Origin: Fimbriimonadaceae bacterium
Lineage (GTDB): Bacteria > Armatimonadota > Fimbriimonadia > Fimbriimonadales > Fimbriimonadaceae
Assembly: GCA_019187105.1 (NCBI GenBank)
Contig: JABAQM010000001.1
Location: 1,178,001-1,242,000, forward strand
Direction of reading: 5' to 3'
Length of the DNA stretch: 64,000 nt
Below the pieces are notes generated by a model. That model searched no databases, was not told where the DNA came from, and saw nothing but the letters and a program-made list of their open reading frames with translations. Within the stretch, counting starts at the first letter, position 1, and each line of letters opens with the position of its first letter. This document shows positions 8,698 to 17,466 of the stretch, piece after piece. Both the position numbers and the translations under genes were made by a program.

Positions 8698-8994
8698 TCG
8701 TCTCCGTGGATACCGGACACGATGCAGAAATACGAGTGGAACGATGCGGTCGCGAGCGGCCTGTCTACCAATCTGTCTGCCGTGCTCCCGCTGCCTTTCG
8801 GCCTTGGCCCCCAAAACTTGGGACCGGAACCCAACACCGGAAATGATACCCAACCTACCGCTCCGTTCACGAGAATCCTGTAAATATTCCGCCAATTTTG
8901 ACCAGTGCCGAAGGTATGACCGATCTTTCTCGAGTGCGATCTCCGTTAGTCGCCGGGGTTCTGCTCGTGCAGTGGCCGTGCCAGCACTGTTGTT
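8698..8994. other. Gene-free interval upstream of the RRM gene
   Basis: About 300 bp between the RRM start and the WD40 stop. Possible minus-strand -10 sequences (TATCAT near 8850, TATTTA near 8885) would give a leader of over 100 nt, as in cold-regulated RNA-binding protein genes. No RNA gene or clear terminator is recognisable. Confidence 0.4.
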
Positions 8995-11900
8995 TCACCT
9001 TGCCCCGATCTTAAAAACGGCAACCTCCACGGCGTCCGACAAGGTCTTTTCTTCCTGGTCCACTCGTACGACTGCGGAGTAAGAGCCCAAAGGAGCCTTC
9101 GAGAGATCGAACGTAGCATCGGCTACGAAGGCACTTAGCCGAGTGACGCTCGATGCGAGAATAACGGTAGTGCCACGCTCTAGTCGGAATGCGACACCGG
9201 CCTCAAATCCCGAACCGACGAACCGTAAGCGAACACGGTTTCGCCTTGGCAATTTGCCCGGAAGGGTCTGTCGCAAGTTCAGACCGGGATCTGGTGGAAA
9301 CGGGTTCTCAAACACGCCCGAAATTTTCCGTCCTGCAACCGCAATAGTAGTGCCGTCGAACGAATAAGCTACGTCCGTAACGGTTTGCAATTCTTGGTCC
9401 AATAGCCGCAGTTGAGCCCCGCTATCAACATCCCAAAAGATCAACTGTTTCTCGGAAGCCGTGAGCAAAGTTCTCCCATCCGGACAGAATTTCACCACCT
9501 CTACGGGCCCGGTGTGGGATGCCAAGGTCCGTATTAGGATTCCGGTCTTGCAATCCCACAGCTTTGTCGTGTTGTCCTTGGCACCTGTAGCGACAAGCTG
9601 CCCGTCCGGGGATACGTCGACGGAGCGCAGCTCATCCGTGTGTCCAAGCATCGTTGAAAAGAGCACACCTGTCCGAGGATCCCAGAGGCTTGCGACGTTC
9701 CCTGCAACGCTAGCTAGGCGGGTTCCATCCAGGGAGTAGTCTACTGACCGCACAAACGAGGTTTCCTGCGACAGAAGCTGTTCCTGTGCTCCCGTTTTCG
9801 CATTCCAAATTCGAAGAGTACCGTCATGAAGTCCACCGGCGACTGTTAAACCATCAGGAGACAACGTGAGGCAATCGACTGTAGCTTGGAACCCAGAAAG
9901 CTTGGCAACGGGCGCGCCTGTACTCGCGTCCCATATTCGACCGGTACCGTCGCTGGAACCTGACACAAAGACAGATGACGTTGAGGTGGCTAGCGTCGTA
10001 ACATCCAGTCGATGACCGGCATAGATACTCACGATCTCTCCAGAAGTAGCGTTTATGATAGGCACGGTTCGGTTCCAAAGTGCCAGTGCAGCGATCCCAT
10101 CTACCGAGACCGCCACGTCGTTCTGGATGTTATGTTCTGTGGTCGCGGATTGCAAGAGTGCACCCGTCGAAATGTCCCAAAACTTGATTTGTCCATCGAG
10201 TGAGGCTGTTGCCATAACCTCGCCATTCGGAAAGACTGCAAGGGACGTCACTGCCGATGTGTGGCCGGTTAACGTTCGCAACAATGACCCAGAGTTTGGA
10301 TCCCAGATTTTCACGGTGTTATCGTGGGAACAGGAAACCAAAATAGTACCATCCGGAGTGTATCCAACAGCATTTACTCTATTCGTATGACCAGATAGAG
10401 TCCTGATGTGGGTCCCGGTTGCAACGTCCCACAAGCGAATTGTGTTATCCCTTGAACCAGTCGCAAGTACTAGACCGCCCGGAGCAAACTCCACCGTATT
10501 CACGTAACCCGTATGCCCGATTAGAGTCCTTATCTGACTGCCTGTTGCTATGTCCCAGAGTCTAACAGTATTCTCTCGTGCTCCCGATGCGACCATCGTC
10601 GAGTCGGGGGAAAGGTCCACGGCTTCAACCGGAACGTTATGGCCAAACATCGTTTGCAGCAATCTTCCGGTGCTTAGCTCCCAAACCCTAACCGTTCGGT
10701 CATAGGAGCACGAAGCAATTTTCTGCCCGTCATCGGACACTGCTAAACCAAGAACATCATCCCAATGCCCAATCAGGGACTTCTGGTAACCACCGTTTGG
10801 CATACGCCAAAGATGAATATCCCAATCAAGCGAACCGGTTACCAATGTCATCCCGTCCGGTGAAAAAGCAACTGTCGCTACCTGGTCGCGATGGCCAATA
10901 AAGGCACCAACCGCCTCACCAGTCGAAGTCCACTTCTTGATATCGCCAAGAACAGTTCCTGACACGACAGCTTGGCCCTCTCCAACAAACGCAACGCTGA
11001 TTACGTCTGACTTATGTTCGCCAAGAATGCGTTTCAATAACCCATCCTGTCGACCCCATACTCTAACCGACCGATCATCGGAACATGATGCAATGTCTTC
11101 ACCGTCCGGAGACACGGTAACGCCGTTAACCTGAGATGGGTGGCCCCTCAAAATGAAAAGCGGTTGTCCCGATTCATAATTCCAGGCACATACATTTCTG
11201 TCTGTTGAACCTGAGATCAACGTTGTCCCTATAGGACAGAATGAGATAGAACGCACAGTGTTGGAATGTCCTATGAGGTTCCTTATAGGCGCGTAAGAAG
11301 TTGCATCCCAAATTTTGATCGAATTACTCTCTCCGACGGTAGCGAGCACCGCTCCGTCCGGCGAGAATGCGACGCAGCGCATATTGGTGTCAGGTACCGT
11401 AAGTACTTTCTTAAGGTCGCCCGTTGCAGCATCCCATAATTTGACCTCTTGAGAGGCTGAAGCAATGGTTTTACCATCGGGGGAGAACGCTACCGACGTC
11501 ACCCAACCACCATGTGCAGCAATCGAGCGGATTAGTTCTCCCGTTGCAGCACTCCAGATTTTTACCGAACCATCCGATGCACCCGATACCAGTGATTCGC
11601 CGTTCGGCGAGCAGGCAACACTCCACAACCCATCCGTGTGTCCCACTAACACATGCTGTGTCTGTGCCGTCAGCAAGTCCCAGATTCGAATTGTCTTGTC
11701 GTAGGCCGCTGATATGAGCTTCGTTCCGTCCGGGGAGTATGCAATTGAAGTTACTGCATTAGTATGCCCATACAAGGTTCGGTACATGATAGGAGAGTGG
11801 GCATCGAATATTCGAACAGCCCCGTCCGCGCAACCTGTGGCTAGTCGAAGCCCATCGGGCGAATAAGCAATAGAGGCGGCAATTCCGGGCTGAGTTGAAA

Positions 11901-12024
11901 ATTGCCACAGCCATTCCGGAGCGCCCTGAGCGTATGCAGGTTCAGTCGCTGACCCTAGAGCAACTGCAAAAGCGACAGCCAAACAGCCAGTCGAATTGCG
12001 AGCGAACCAACGTTTTTCCTGCAT
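8995..12024 (-). CDS. Secreted WD40-repeat protein, about 21 repeats (three propellers)
   Basis: A 1009-residue protein starting MQEKRWFARN with a signal peptide ending about AYAQ; AAGGA lies upstream of the ATG at 12024, so the longer frame to 12069 is not used. I count about 21 WD40 units of the pattern SPDG...LATGS.DNTIRLWD, two of them degenerate, enough for three seven-bladed propellers. The last 110 residues form a beta-rich IPT/TIG- or Ig-like domain with no WD motif. It is probably a protein-protein scaffold in the periplasm or at the surface; no catalytic motif is seen. Its GC (about 52% in sampled lines) is clearly below its neighbours, which suggests a separate history. Confidence 0.9.
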   Translation of the reverse strand: MQEKRWFARNSTGCLAVAFAVALGSATEPAYAQGAPEWLWQFSTQPGIAASIAYSPDGLRLATGCADGAVRIFDAHSPIMYRTLYGHTNAVTSIAYSPDGTKLISAAYDKTIRIWDLLTAQTQHVLVGHTDGLWSVACSPNGESLVSGASDGSVKIWSAATGELIRSIAAHGGWVTSVAFSPDGKTIASASQEVKLWDAATGDLKKVLTVPDTNMRCVAFSPDGAVLATVGESNSIKIWDATSYAPIRNLIGHSNTVRSISFCPIGTTLISGSTDRNVCAWNYESGQPLFILRGHPSQVNGVTVSPDGEDIASCSDDRSVRVWGRQDGLLKRILGEHKSDVISVAFVGEGQAVVSGTVLGDIKKWTSTGEAVGAFIGHRDQVATVAFSPDGMTLVTGSLDWDIHLWRMPNGGYQKSLIGHWDDVLGLAVSDDGQKIASCSYDRTVRVWELSTGRLLQTMFGHNVPVEAVDLSPDSTMVASGARENTVRLWDIATGSQIRTLIGHTGYVNTVEFAPGGLVLATGSRDNTIRLWDVATGTHIRTLSGHTNRVNAVGYTPDGTILVSCSHDNTVKIWDPNSGSLLRTLTGHTSAVTSLAVFPNGEVMATASLDGQIKFWDISTGALLQSATTEHNIQNDVAVSVDGIAALALWNRTVPIINATSGEIVSIYAGHRLDVTTLATSTSSVFVSGSSDGTGRIWDASTGAPVAKLSGFQATVDCLTLSPDGLTVAGGLHDGTLRIWNAKTGAQEQLLSQETSFVRSVDYSLDGTRLASVAGNVASLWDPRTGVLFSTMLGHTDELRSVDVSPDGQLVATGAKDNTTKLWDCKTGILIRTLASHTGPVEVVKFCPDGRTLLTASEKQLIFWDVDSGAQLRLLDQELQTVTDVAYSFDGTTIAVAGRKISGVFENPFPPDPGLNLRQTLPGKLPRRNRVRLRFVGSGFEAGVAFRLERGTTVILASSVTRLSAFVADATFDLSKAPLGSYSAVVRVDQEEKTLSDAVEVAVFKIGAR

Positions 12025-12249
12025 ATCCTTCCTTGATGGCAACCCTTCCACAGGCGGCTCACCAGTCACAGTATAAGGAGTTTTCTTGCCTATCCCAAAC
12101 TGGGACGATTCCCTGAACCGACACCGACCCCCTCGATTGGACGAAAGCCACCTGGCGCCTCCGGGAGGGTCTTCGGATTAGCCGCAACCTGCTGCCTGGA
12201 AAACCGGGCCCCCAGGTACAATATTGACCAGTTCCCCCCTTCGAAAACT

Positions 12250-13137
12250 ATGAACAATCCGTTGAAGACATGGCGTGAAAAGGTCGGCTTGGCCGAGATG
12301 CTCAAAGGCGGCGTCATCATGGACGTCACCAACCCCGATCAGGCGAAGATCGCGGAAGATGCGGGGGCGGTGGCGGTGATGGCTCTGGAGCGAGTCCCCG
12401 CCGACATTCGACGGGATGGAGGCGTTGCCCGCATGAGCGATCCCGAGATGATCCTCGGCATCAAGGCGGCCGTGTCCATCCCGGTTATGGCCAAGTGCCG
12501 GATCGGCCACTTTGTCGAAGCCGAAATTCTCCAAGCGTTGGAAGTCGATTTCATCGACGAGAGCGAAGTCCTGACGCCGGCCGACGAGGAGCACCATGTG
12601 GACAAGCACGTCTTTACGGTCCCGTTCGTTTGCGGAGCACGGAACCTCGGAGAGGCGTTGAGGCGGTGCGGAGAAGGCGCGGCGATGATCCGGACCAAGG
12701 GCGAGGCCGGCACCGGCGACGTCGTCGAGGCCGTGCGCCACATGCGAACCATCATGGGCGAGATCCGCATGGTTCAATCCTCGCGAGAGGACGAACTTTA
12801 CACCTTTGCCAAGGAGCTTCAGGCGCCCCTAAATCTGGTTCGCGAAGTCCACGAGACGGGCCGCATGCCGGTGCCGAACTTCAGCGCCGGCGGCATCGCG
12901 ACCCCTGCCGACGCGGCGATGATGATGAAGCTCGGCGCAGAGACCGTTTTTGTGGGCTCGGGCATCTTTAAGAGCGGCGACCCAGCGCGAAGAGCGAAGG
13001 CGATCGTCGAATCGGTGCTGTTCAAAGACGACCCAAAGAAGCTGGCAGAGATCAGCCGCAACTTGGGCGAACCGATGGTCGGCATCAACGTATCGAGTCT
13101 CGAAGAGCGCGAATTGCTCGCTATGCGCGGCTGGTGA
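12250..13137 (+). CDS. pdxS: Pyridoxal 5'-phosphate synthase lyase subunit PdxS
   Basis: 295 residues, the normal PdxS length, opening with [20 protein letters not shown]. Both active-site lysines are in their motifs: Lys82 in MAKCRIGH, which forms the Schiff base with the pentose phosphate, and the second in RTKGEAGTG. It condenses ribose-5-phosphate, glyceraldehyde-3-phosphate and PdxT-supplied ammonia into PLP. The usual neighbour pdxT is not adjacent but lies at 46796. A TACAAT (12217-12222) is a likely -10, giving a short leader without a Shine-Dalgarno. Its stop codon abuts the convergent PEP-CTERM gene with no gap (TGATCA). Confidence 0.97.
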   Translation: MNNPLKTWREKVGLAEMLKGGVIMDVTNPDQAKIAEDAGAVAVMALERVPADIRRDGGVARMSDPEMILGIKAAVSIPVMAKCRIGHFVEAEILQALEVDFIDESEVLTPADEEHHVDKHVFTVPFVCGARNLGEALRRCGEGAAMIRTKGEAGTGDVVEAVRHMRTIMGEIRMVQSSREDELYTFAKELQAPLNLVREVHETGRMPVPNFSAGGIATPADAAMMMKLGAETVFVGSGIFKSGDPARRAKAIVESVLFKDDPKKLAEISRNLGEPMVGINVSSLEERELLAMRGW

Positions 13138-13830
13138 TCAAGCCCGTCTACACCTCCGCTTTCGCAAGAGAGTAGCTAGCCCGGCACCCAGGGCGGCCAC
13201 GGTCGCCGGCTCCGGCACCGGGGCGCATCCAACATCATCGATGCCGACATAGGCGTCCGGACCCGATTCCATGCTCATGATGAGGGAGTACATGCCGGTC
13301 GTCGGGACGGTGAACTGCAACGATCGAGCTTGCCACGTCTTGGGGAGCGTGTTCGGTGCGAACGTACCCACGACAAAGCTCGGACCCGTCCCCTTCAGGC
13401 GAATCGTGATGATGCCCGGGTTGTTCCACCCCGAACTGTTGGTGCTGTCGTACAGGATCATTGCCGAGGCGTCGTAGAGCTGTCCAGCTGACAGGCTCAT
13501 CGACGAGGACTCGATCCCTTCTTTGTAGCGTGCCCAGTTGTTGTTCCCCCACATGTAGGAGTAAGTGCCGATACCGGCCCACTTCGTCCCGCCAAATGCG
13601 GTCACGCCGGTCATGTAACCGGAGTCGCCGGGCAAATTGCCCTGGACACCGGCGTTGTCCCACATGTCGGGCGTGGTGAGGACCTTTGTCCAGCTGTCGG
13701 CGGTATCGCCCCAGTAGCGCAGCACACCGGTGTTGACCGTGTTTACTTCGAACCCCCCATTGGCAACGAGATTTGCGTGAGCCGAAATCGAGGCGGCTCC
13801 AGCGATAGCGATCCCTAGAATGCGTTTCAT
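13138..13830 (-). CDS. PEP-CTERM sorted extracellular protein
   Basis: A 230-residue protein with signal peptide MKRILGIAIAGAASISAHA and a C-terminal sorting signal: VPEPATVA, a hydrophobic stretch, then the basic tail RKRRCRRA. Exosortase systems cut after such signals and place the protein on the cell surface or in exopolysaccharide. The body begins NLVANGGFEVN and has a jelly-roll-like pattern (SLQFTVPTTGMYSLIMSME), as in carbohydrate-binding-module-like surface proteins. AGGAG lies 6 nt before the ATG at 13830. No exosortase gene is in the window. Confidence 0.88.
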   Translation of the reverse strand: MKRILGIAIAGAASISAHANLVANGGFEVNTVNTGVLRYWGDTADSWTKVLTTPDMWDNAGVQGNLPGDSGYMTGVTAFGGTKWAGIGTYSYMWGNNNWARYKEGIESSSMSLSAGQLYDASAMILYDSTNSSGWNNPGIITIRLKGTGPSFVVGTFAPNTLPKTWQARSLQFTVPTTGMYSLIMSMESGPDAYVGIDDVGCAPVPEPATVAALGAGLATLLRKRRCRRA

Positions 13831-14046
13831 GTGTTTCTCCTGCTGGTTCGCCAGCATCCATCTCTGTCAGGCCCTGGAGGTTCATAACAAGGCGGTTCCA
13901 GCAAGCCCGAACATCCGTGAAGTGGACAGGACCACCGGTTCAGTTGCGAACTGCGAGAGCGCGATAAGGAGAATGGGTCCTTTGGCCTAGCGGCTCCTTT
14001 TGCCGACAGGGCTGAAAAACATTGACCTCCGTCGAGGAAACCGCCG

Positions 14047-14052
14047 TACAAT
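14047..14052 (+). promoter_or_regulatory. -10 box TACAAT for a leaderless PEP-CTERM gene
   Basis: TACAAT is 6 nt before the ATG at 14059, with TTGACC (14022-14027) as -35 at 19 bp. No Shine-Dalgarno can fit between them. Confidence 0.7.
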
Positions 14053-14058
14053 GCGCTT

Positions 14059-14772
14059 ATGAGGACAGCCCTGGTTTTGTCATGTGGCTTGATGACCGCC
14101 GTTTGCCACGCTGAGGTCGTGTGGTCGAATGTGAACGACATCCCGAAGGACCTGATGAGCACCGGCGATGGCTGGACGGCGAGCCGCGCCAACGACGACG
14201 ACTTCACGTCCTATCGCTGCGCCGCCGACGACTTCATTCTTACCGCGCGGACCCGCCTGACGAGTCTCACCTACTACTCCATACCGATCTCGAATCCGGA
14301 CATTCTCGGCGGCGATTGGTATCTGTTCGGAGGAGAGAATGCGGGCGGCCCCCCGGGCGAGGTTTTCGCAGGCGCCTTCAGCCAGAAGCTGACCCAAACC
14401 GACACGGGTTGGTTCAACTCGGCATTCGGCGAGAATGTTTGGGCGAACACGCTCTCGCTCGACATGACGCTCGACCCTGGCCACTACTTCCTGGGCTTCC
14501 GCAGCCTCCAGACCTTTAAGAACGGAGGCGGAAAGAACGGAATCCTCACCACCCGATGGGCCAACGGCACCGCGCGGGCGCACTGGAACTTCGACATCAT
14601 GGAGGACGGTTCCGCCTTCGGCGGCTGGGTGACGATGGACGTCTTCAACGGCGTGAAGGATCAGGAGTGGGCTTTCCAGCTTGAGGGAGACATCGTGCCG
14701 GAGCCGGCGACGATCATGGTGCTGAGCCCATTGCTTCTGGCTCTCGCCCGACGGAGACGCCCAGCAAGCTAG
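14059..14772 (+). CDS. PEP-CTERM sorted extracellular protein
   Basis: 237 residues: signal peptide MRTALVLSCGLMTAVCHA, a body starting EVVWSNVNDIP, and the C-terminal signal VPEPATIMVLSPLLLALARRR. The body, with ADDFILTARTRLTSLTYYS and a repeated Trp/Gly pattern, resembles the beta-sandwich surface proteins common in Planctomycetota and Armatimonadota; no enzyme motif is visible. It should be exported and anchored or released by exosortase. Its -10 box sits immediately upstream, so the mRNA is probably leaderless. Its stop shares CTAG with the convergent VOC gene. Confidence 0.88.
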   Translation: MRTALVLSCGLMTAVCHAEVVWSNVNDIPKDLMSTGDGWTASRANDDDFTSYRCAADDFILTARTRLTSLTYYSIPISNPDILGGDWYLFGGENAGGPPGEVFAGAFSQKLTQTDTGWFNSAFGENVWANTLSLDMTLDPGHYFLGFRSLQTFKNGGGKNGILTTRWANGTARAHWNFDIMEDGSAFGGWVTMDVFNGVKDQEWAFQLEGDIVPEPATIMVLSPLLLALARRRRPAS

Positions 14773-15242
14773 GGGGAGAGCTCTCCGAGAAGCCCGTTCA
14801 GGTCTAGGGGCTTCGTGAACATCGCGATCCGGCCACCGGACCGCGGCCATTGGTCGCGCGGCCGGTCCCAATACAGCTCGAGACCGTTGCGATCGGGGTC
14901 GTCCAGATACAGCGCCTCGCTCACGCCGTGGTCGGCGGCTCCAGTCAGGTCGACTCCTGCATCGATCAGGCGCTGGTAGGCCGCCGCCAGATCTCGCCGG
15001 GTCGGATACAGGATGGCGACATGAAACAGACCGGTCGTGCCTGGCGCAGGCGGCGGACCGTTACGGCTCTGCCATACGTTTAGCCCGATATGGTGGTGGT
15101 AGTCGCCGTAGGAAAGGAACGCCGCATCTTCGCCATACATCTGCTGCAGCTCAAGTCCGAGCACGTCGCGGTAGAAGGCCATCGATCGCTGCAGGTCGGA
15201 TACCTTGAGGTGGACGTGACCGATAACGGGATGCGAGTCCAT
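14769..15242 (-). CDS. VOC superfamily (glyoxalase/extradiol dioxygenase-like) protein
   Basis: 157 residues with one full vicinal-oxygen-chelate fold: VGHVHLKVSDLQRSMAFYRDVLG, the middle segment GLFHVAILYPTRRDL, and GLELYWDRP. The likely metal ligands (His in HVHL, His in GLFHVAI, Glu in GLELYWD) are all present, as in CatE/catechol 2,3-dioxygenase-like members. It resembles the first half of two-domain dioxygenases, so the substrate cannot be assigned. A -10 box 6 nt upstream of the ATG suggests a leaderless transcript. Confidence 0.88.
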   Translation of the reverse strand: MDSHPVIGHVHLKVSDLQRSMAFYRDVLGLELQQMYGEDAAFLSYGDYHHHIGLNVWQSRNGPPPAPGTTGLFHVAILYPTRRDLAAAYQRLIDAGVDLTGAADHGVSEALYLDDPDRNGLELYWDRPRDQWPRSGGRIAMFTKPLDLNGLLGELSP

Positions 15243-15248
15243 GCCCCT

Positions 15249-15254
15249 ATGCTA
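15249..15254 (-). promoter_or_regulatory. -10 box TAGCAT for the leaderless VOC gene
   Basis: TAGCAT is 6 nt before the ATG at 15242. Confidence 0.55.
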
Positions 15255-15266
15255 CGCGACTCCTCT

Positions 15267-15293
15267 GGGAGTGCGCGAGCTTGCTCGCGCTTT
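15267..15293 (-). repeat. REP element 1 (inverted copy) at the 3' end of the RAYT gene
   Basis: Contains gcgcgagcttgctcgcgc (15273-15290): 8-bp arms around 2 nt. It is the reverse complement of the two copies upstream of the transposase, matching over 27 bp. It abuts and slightly overlaps the transposase stop codon. Confidence 0.92.
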
Positions 15294-15822
15294 AGAAGTC
15301 GTCGTAGACACTCACTCGATCCGTCTTAAACGACATCACGCTTTCGTAGAACGGCCTGGCGGAACGCAAGGCGAACCACTGGGCGCTGCACCAAGGATAC
15401 AGCTGAGCATCCTCTACCAAACCGTGTCTGACCGCGTTATTGTGGACGTAGGCAAGTCGAGCAAGATAGGATCGCTCGAAGATGATCCTTGTATCCCAGC
15501 ATCGGTACCAAACCATCCTTCCCGGCGTTCCGTCCAGTTTGTTGAGCGCAATGGCCGAGCGACCGTGAATCGCCCTGGTTAGCCTCTGGAGTCCCAGCCC
15601 CGTATCCGGTGAAAGTCCAACAAAGTGGTAGTGGTTCGGAAAGACTGCCCAAGCTTGAACATCCCACCCTGCCTTATCAAGCTCCTCCAGAAGAATGTCG
15701 TGCAGCATCTCCAATCGCTGTTCCCCTTTGAAAAGTGGAACCTTCTGATAAGTCGCAGCCGTGAGAACGTAAGTCCCCGGATGATCGACGACATGAGACG
15801 GGCTGTGGGGCCATCGTGTCAT
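15292..15822 (-). CDS. REP-associated tyrosine transposase (RAYT, TnpA-REP family)
   Basis: 176 residues of the IS200/IS605 Y1 transposase superfamily. The metal-binding HUH-type motif is seen in VFPNHYHFVGL and the likely catalytic tyrosine in YVHNNAVRHGL, with ERSYLARLAYV just before it. RAYTs are domesticated single-copy nucleases that cut and possibly spread REP palindromes. Here one inverted and two direct REP copies flank the gene, the classical REPtron layout. I chose the ATG at 15822, which gives MTRWPHSPSHVV and has TAAAGT 7 nt upstream. The frame looks intact. Confidence 0.93.
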   Translation of the reverse strand: MTRWPHSPSHVVDHPGTYVLTAATYQKVPLFKGEQRLEMLHDILLEELDKAGWDVQAWAVFPNHYHFVGLSPDTGLGLQRLTRAIHGRSAIALNKLDGTPGRMVWYRCWDTRIIFERSYLARLAYVHNNAVRHGLVEDAQLYPWCSAQWFALRSARPFYESVMSFKTDRVSVYDDF

Positions 15823-15829
15823 GAGGACA

Positions 15830-15835
15830 ACTTTA
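15830..15835 (-). promoter_or_regulatory. -10 box TAAAGT for the leaderless RAYT gene
   Basis: TAAAGT is 7 nt before the ATG at 15822, with no Shine-Dalgarno. Confidence 0.5.
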
Positions 15836-15876
15836 CTCGTGGTGACACAAAGTGTGAGTGACACCCGCACCGCAGA

Positions 15877-15908
15877 AAAGCGCGAGCAAGCTCGCGCACT
15901 CCTAAGAA
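15877..15908 (+). repeat. REP element 2
   Basis: A 32-bp unit with palindrome gcgcgagcaagctcgcgc (15880-15897) followed by actcctaagaa. It differs from REP 3 at one base. Confidence 0.93.
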
Positions 15909-15914
15909 AGCGTT

Positions 15915-15946
15915 AAAGCGCGAGCAAGCTCGCGCACTCCCAAGAA
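15915..15946 (+). repeat. REP element 3
   Basis: A direct copy of REP 2 after a 6-bp spacer; the palindrome is at 15918-15935 and is followed by actcccaagaa. Confidence 0.93.
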
Positions 15947-15962
15947 CGACTACCCACGACGG

Positions 15963-15968
15963 TAGAAT
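15963..15968 (+). promoter_or_regulatory. -10 box TAGAAT for the leaderless M32 carboxypeptidase gene
   Basis: TAGAAT is 6 nt before the ATG at 15975. It lies only 16 bp after REP 3, so the REP pair occupies the -35 region. Confidence 0.6.
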
Positions 15969-15974
15969 CCCGCC

Positions 15975-17459
15975 ATGGAAGTGCTTTCGCAGTTGAAGGC
16001 GCGGATGCATGATATCGACGCCCTTCATGCCGCCTGCGCGCTGATGGATTGGGACCAGCAAACGTATATGCCTCGCGGCGGCGCCGAGGCGAGAGGAGAG
16101 CAGACCGGCATCCTGGCCCGGATGGCGCACGAGATGCTCGTCGCCAACGAAACCGCCGACATTTTGGGAGGCATCAACGGTGGACTCGATCCCGAGTCGG
16201 ACGATGCCGCGCTGGTCCGGGTCGTCAAGCGTCAATACGACCTCGCCACCAAGATCCCCTCATCCCTCGTGGAAGAGAAGACCAAACTCTCGGTGATCGC
16301 GCATGAGAAGTGGGTCGAGGCACGGCAGAAGAACGACTTCGCCGGCTTCCAATCGACTTTGGAACGGATGTTCGAGATCGCTCGCCAAGAGGCGGAATAC
16401 CTCGGCTACACCGACCACATTTACGACGCGCTGCTCGACCAGTACGAAGAAGGCGCAACCGCTGCCGACTGCCGAGCGATGTTCGACGCGCTAAAGCCGC
16501 AGGTCGACCTGGTACACGAAATCCAAAAGGCCCCGACCATCGACGATTCCAAGCTCTACGGCACGTGGGACCATTCCAAGCAGGGCGCTTTTACCGAGAT
16601 GCTGGTGAAGGAGATCGGATTCGACATGGAGCGCGGTCGCCAAGACACCGCCCCGCACCCGTTCTGCACGAACTTCAGCGTCAACGACGTCCGCCTCACG
16701 ACGCGCTACAAGGACTACATCGGCTCCGCGATCTTCGGCTCGCTGCACGAAGCCGGCCACGGCATGTACGAACAAGGATCCCCGGCCCGGTGGGATCGAT
16801 CGCCGCTCGCGGGCGGAGTCTCGCTCGGAATCCACGAGAGCCAGAGCCGGCTCTGGGAAAACATCGTCGGCCGCAGTAAGCCGTTTTGGAACCGGTTCTT
16901 GCCCAAGCTCCAAGCGACTTTCCCTGACCTGAGTGGCATCTCCGTGGACGACTGGTACCGCATGATCAACAGGGTCCAGCCCTCGTTCATTCGTGTCGAA
17001 GCCGACGAGCTGACCTACAACATGCATATCATGGTGCGGTTCGAGGTGGAATGCGACATTCTCGAAGGCACGCTGTCCGTCAAGGACCTGCCCGAGGTCT
17101 GGAACGACAAGTACGAGCGGTACCTTGGCATCCGCCCGAGCACCGACAGCGAAGGATGCCTGCAGGACGTTCACTGGTCGGTTGGATCGATCGGCTATTT
17201 CCCGACCTATTCCATGGGCAACCTTTTGAGCTATCAGATCTGGAACTGCCTTCGTCGCGATCTCGGCGACACCGACAAGTTGATTGAAAGCGGCGACTTT
17301 GAGTCGATCCTCGGATGGCTCAAGCTTCAGATTTATTCAAAGGGCAAGAAGTACCGGCCCAAGGACCTGGTCGAGCGAGTAACGGGCAAGCCGATGGGCG
17401 CCGAAGACTATGTCGACGGGCTCTCGGCCAAGTATCGCGACATCTACGGTCTGAGCTGA
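15975..17459 (+). CDS. Carboxypeptidase Taq (M32 family metallocarboxypeptidase)
   Basis: 494 residues, the normal M32 length. The zinc site HEAGH is at residues 258-262 in FGSLHEAGHGMYEQG. Other family blocks follow, such as SLGIHESQSRLWENIVGRS and the YPTYSMGNL-type segment near the C-terminus (IGYFPTYSMGNLLSYQ). M32 enzymes remove C-terminal residues, broadly except proline, in the cytoplasm. The ATG is directly preceded by a -10 box and no ribosome site. The next gene starts 7 bp downstream and is likely co-transcribed. Confidence 0.95.
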   Translation: MEVLSQLKARMHDIDALHAACALMDWDQQTYMPRGGAEARGEQTGILARMAHEMLVANETADILGGINGGLDPESDDAALVRVVKRQYDLATKIPSSLVEEKTKLSVIAHEKWVEARQKNDFAGFQSTLERMFEIARQEAEYLGYTDHIYDALLDQYEEGATAADCRAMFDALKPQVDLVHEIQKAPTIDDSKLYGTWDHSKQGAFTEMLVKEIGFDMERGRQDTAPHPFCTNFSVNDVRLTTRYKDYIGSAIFGSLHEAGHGMYEQGSPARWDRSPLAGGVSLGIHESQSRLWENIVGRSKPFWNRFLPKLQATFPDLSGISVDDWYRMINRVQPSFIRVEADELTYNMHIMVRFEVECDILEGTLSVKDLPEVWNDKYERYLGIRPSTDSEGCLQDVHWSVGSIGYFPTYSMGNLLSYQIWNCLRRDLGDTDKLIESGDFESILGWLKLQIYSKGKKYRPKDLVERVTGKPMGAEDYVDGLSAKYRDIYGLS

Positions 17460-17466
17460 AACGAAA

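Noticed and set aside
15267-15946. Short palindromic repeats as a CRISPR array
   Set aside because: Only three copies, one inverted, with a 6-bp spacer and a RAYT gene between; no cas genes. REP elements explain them.
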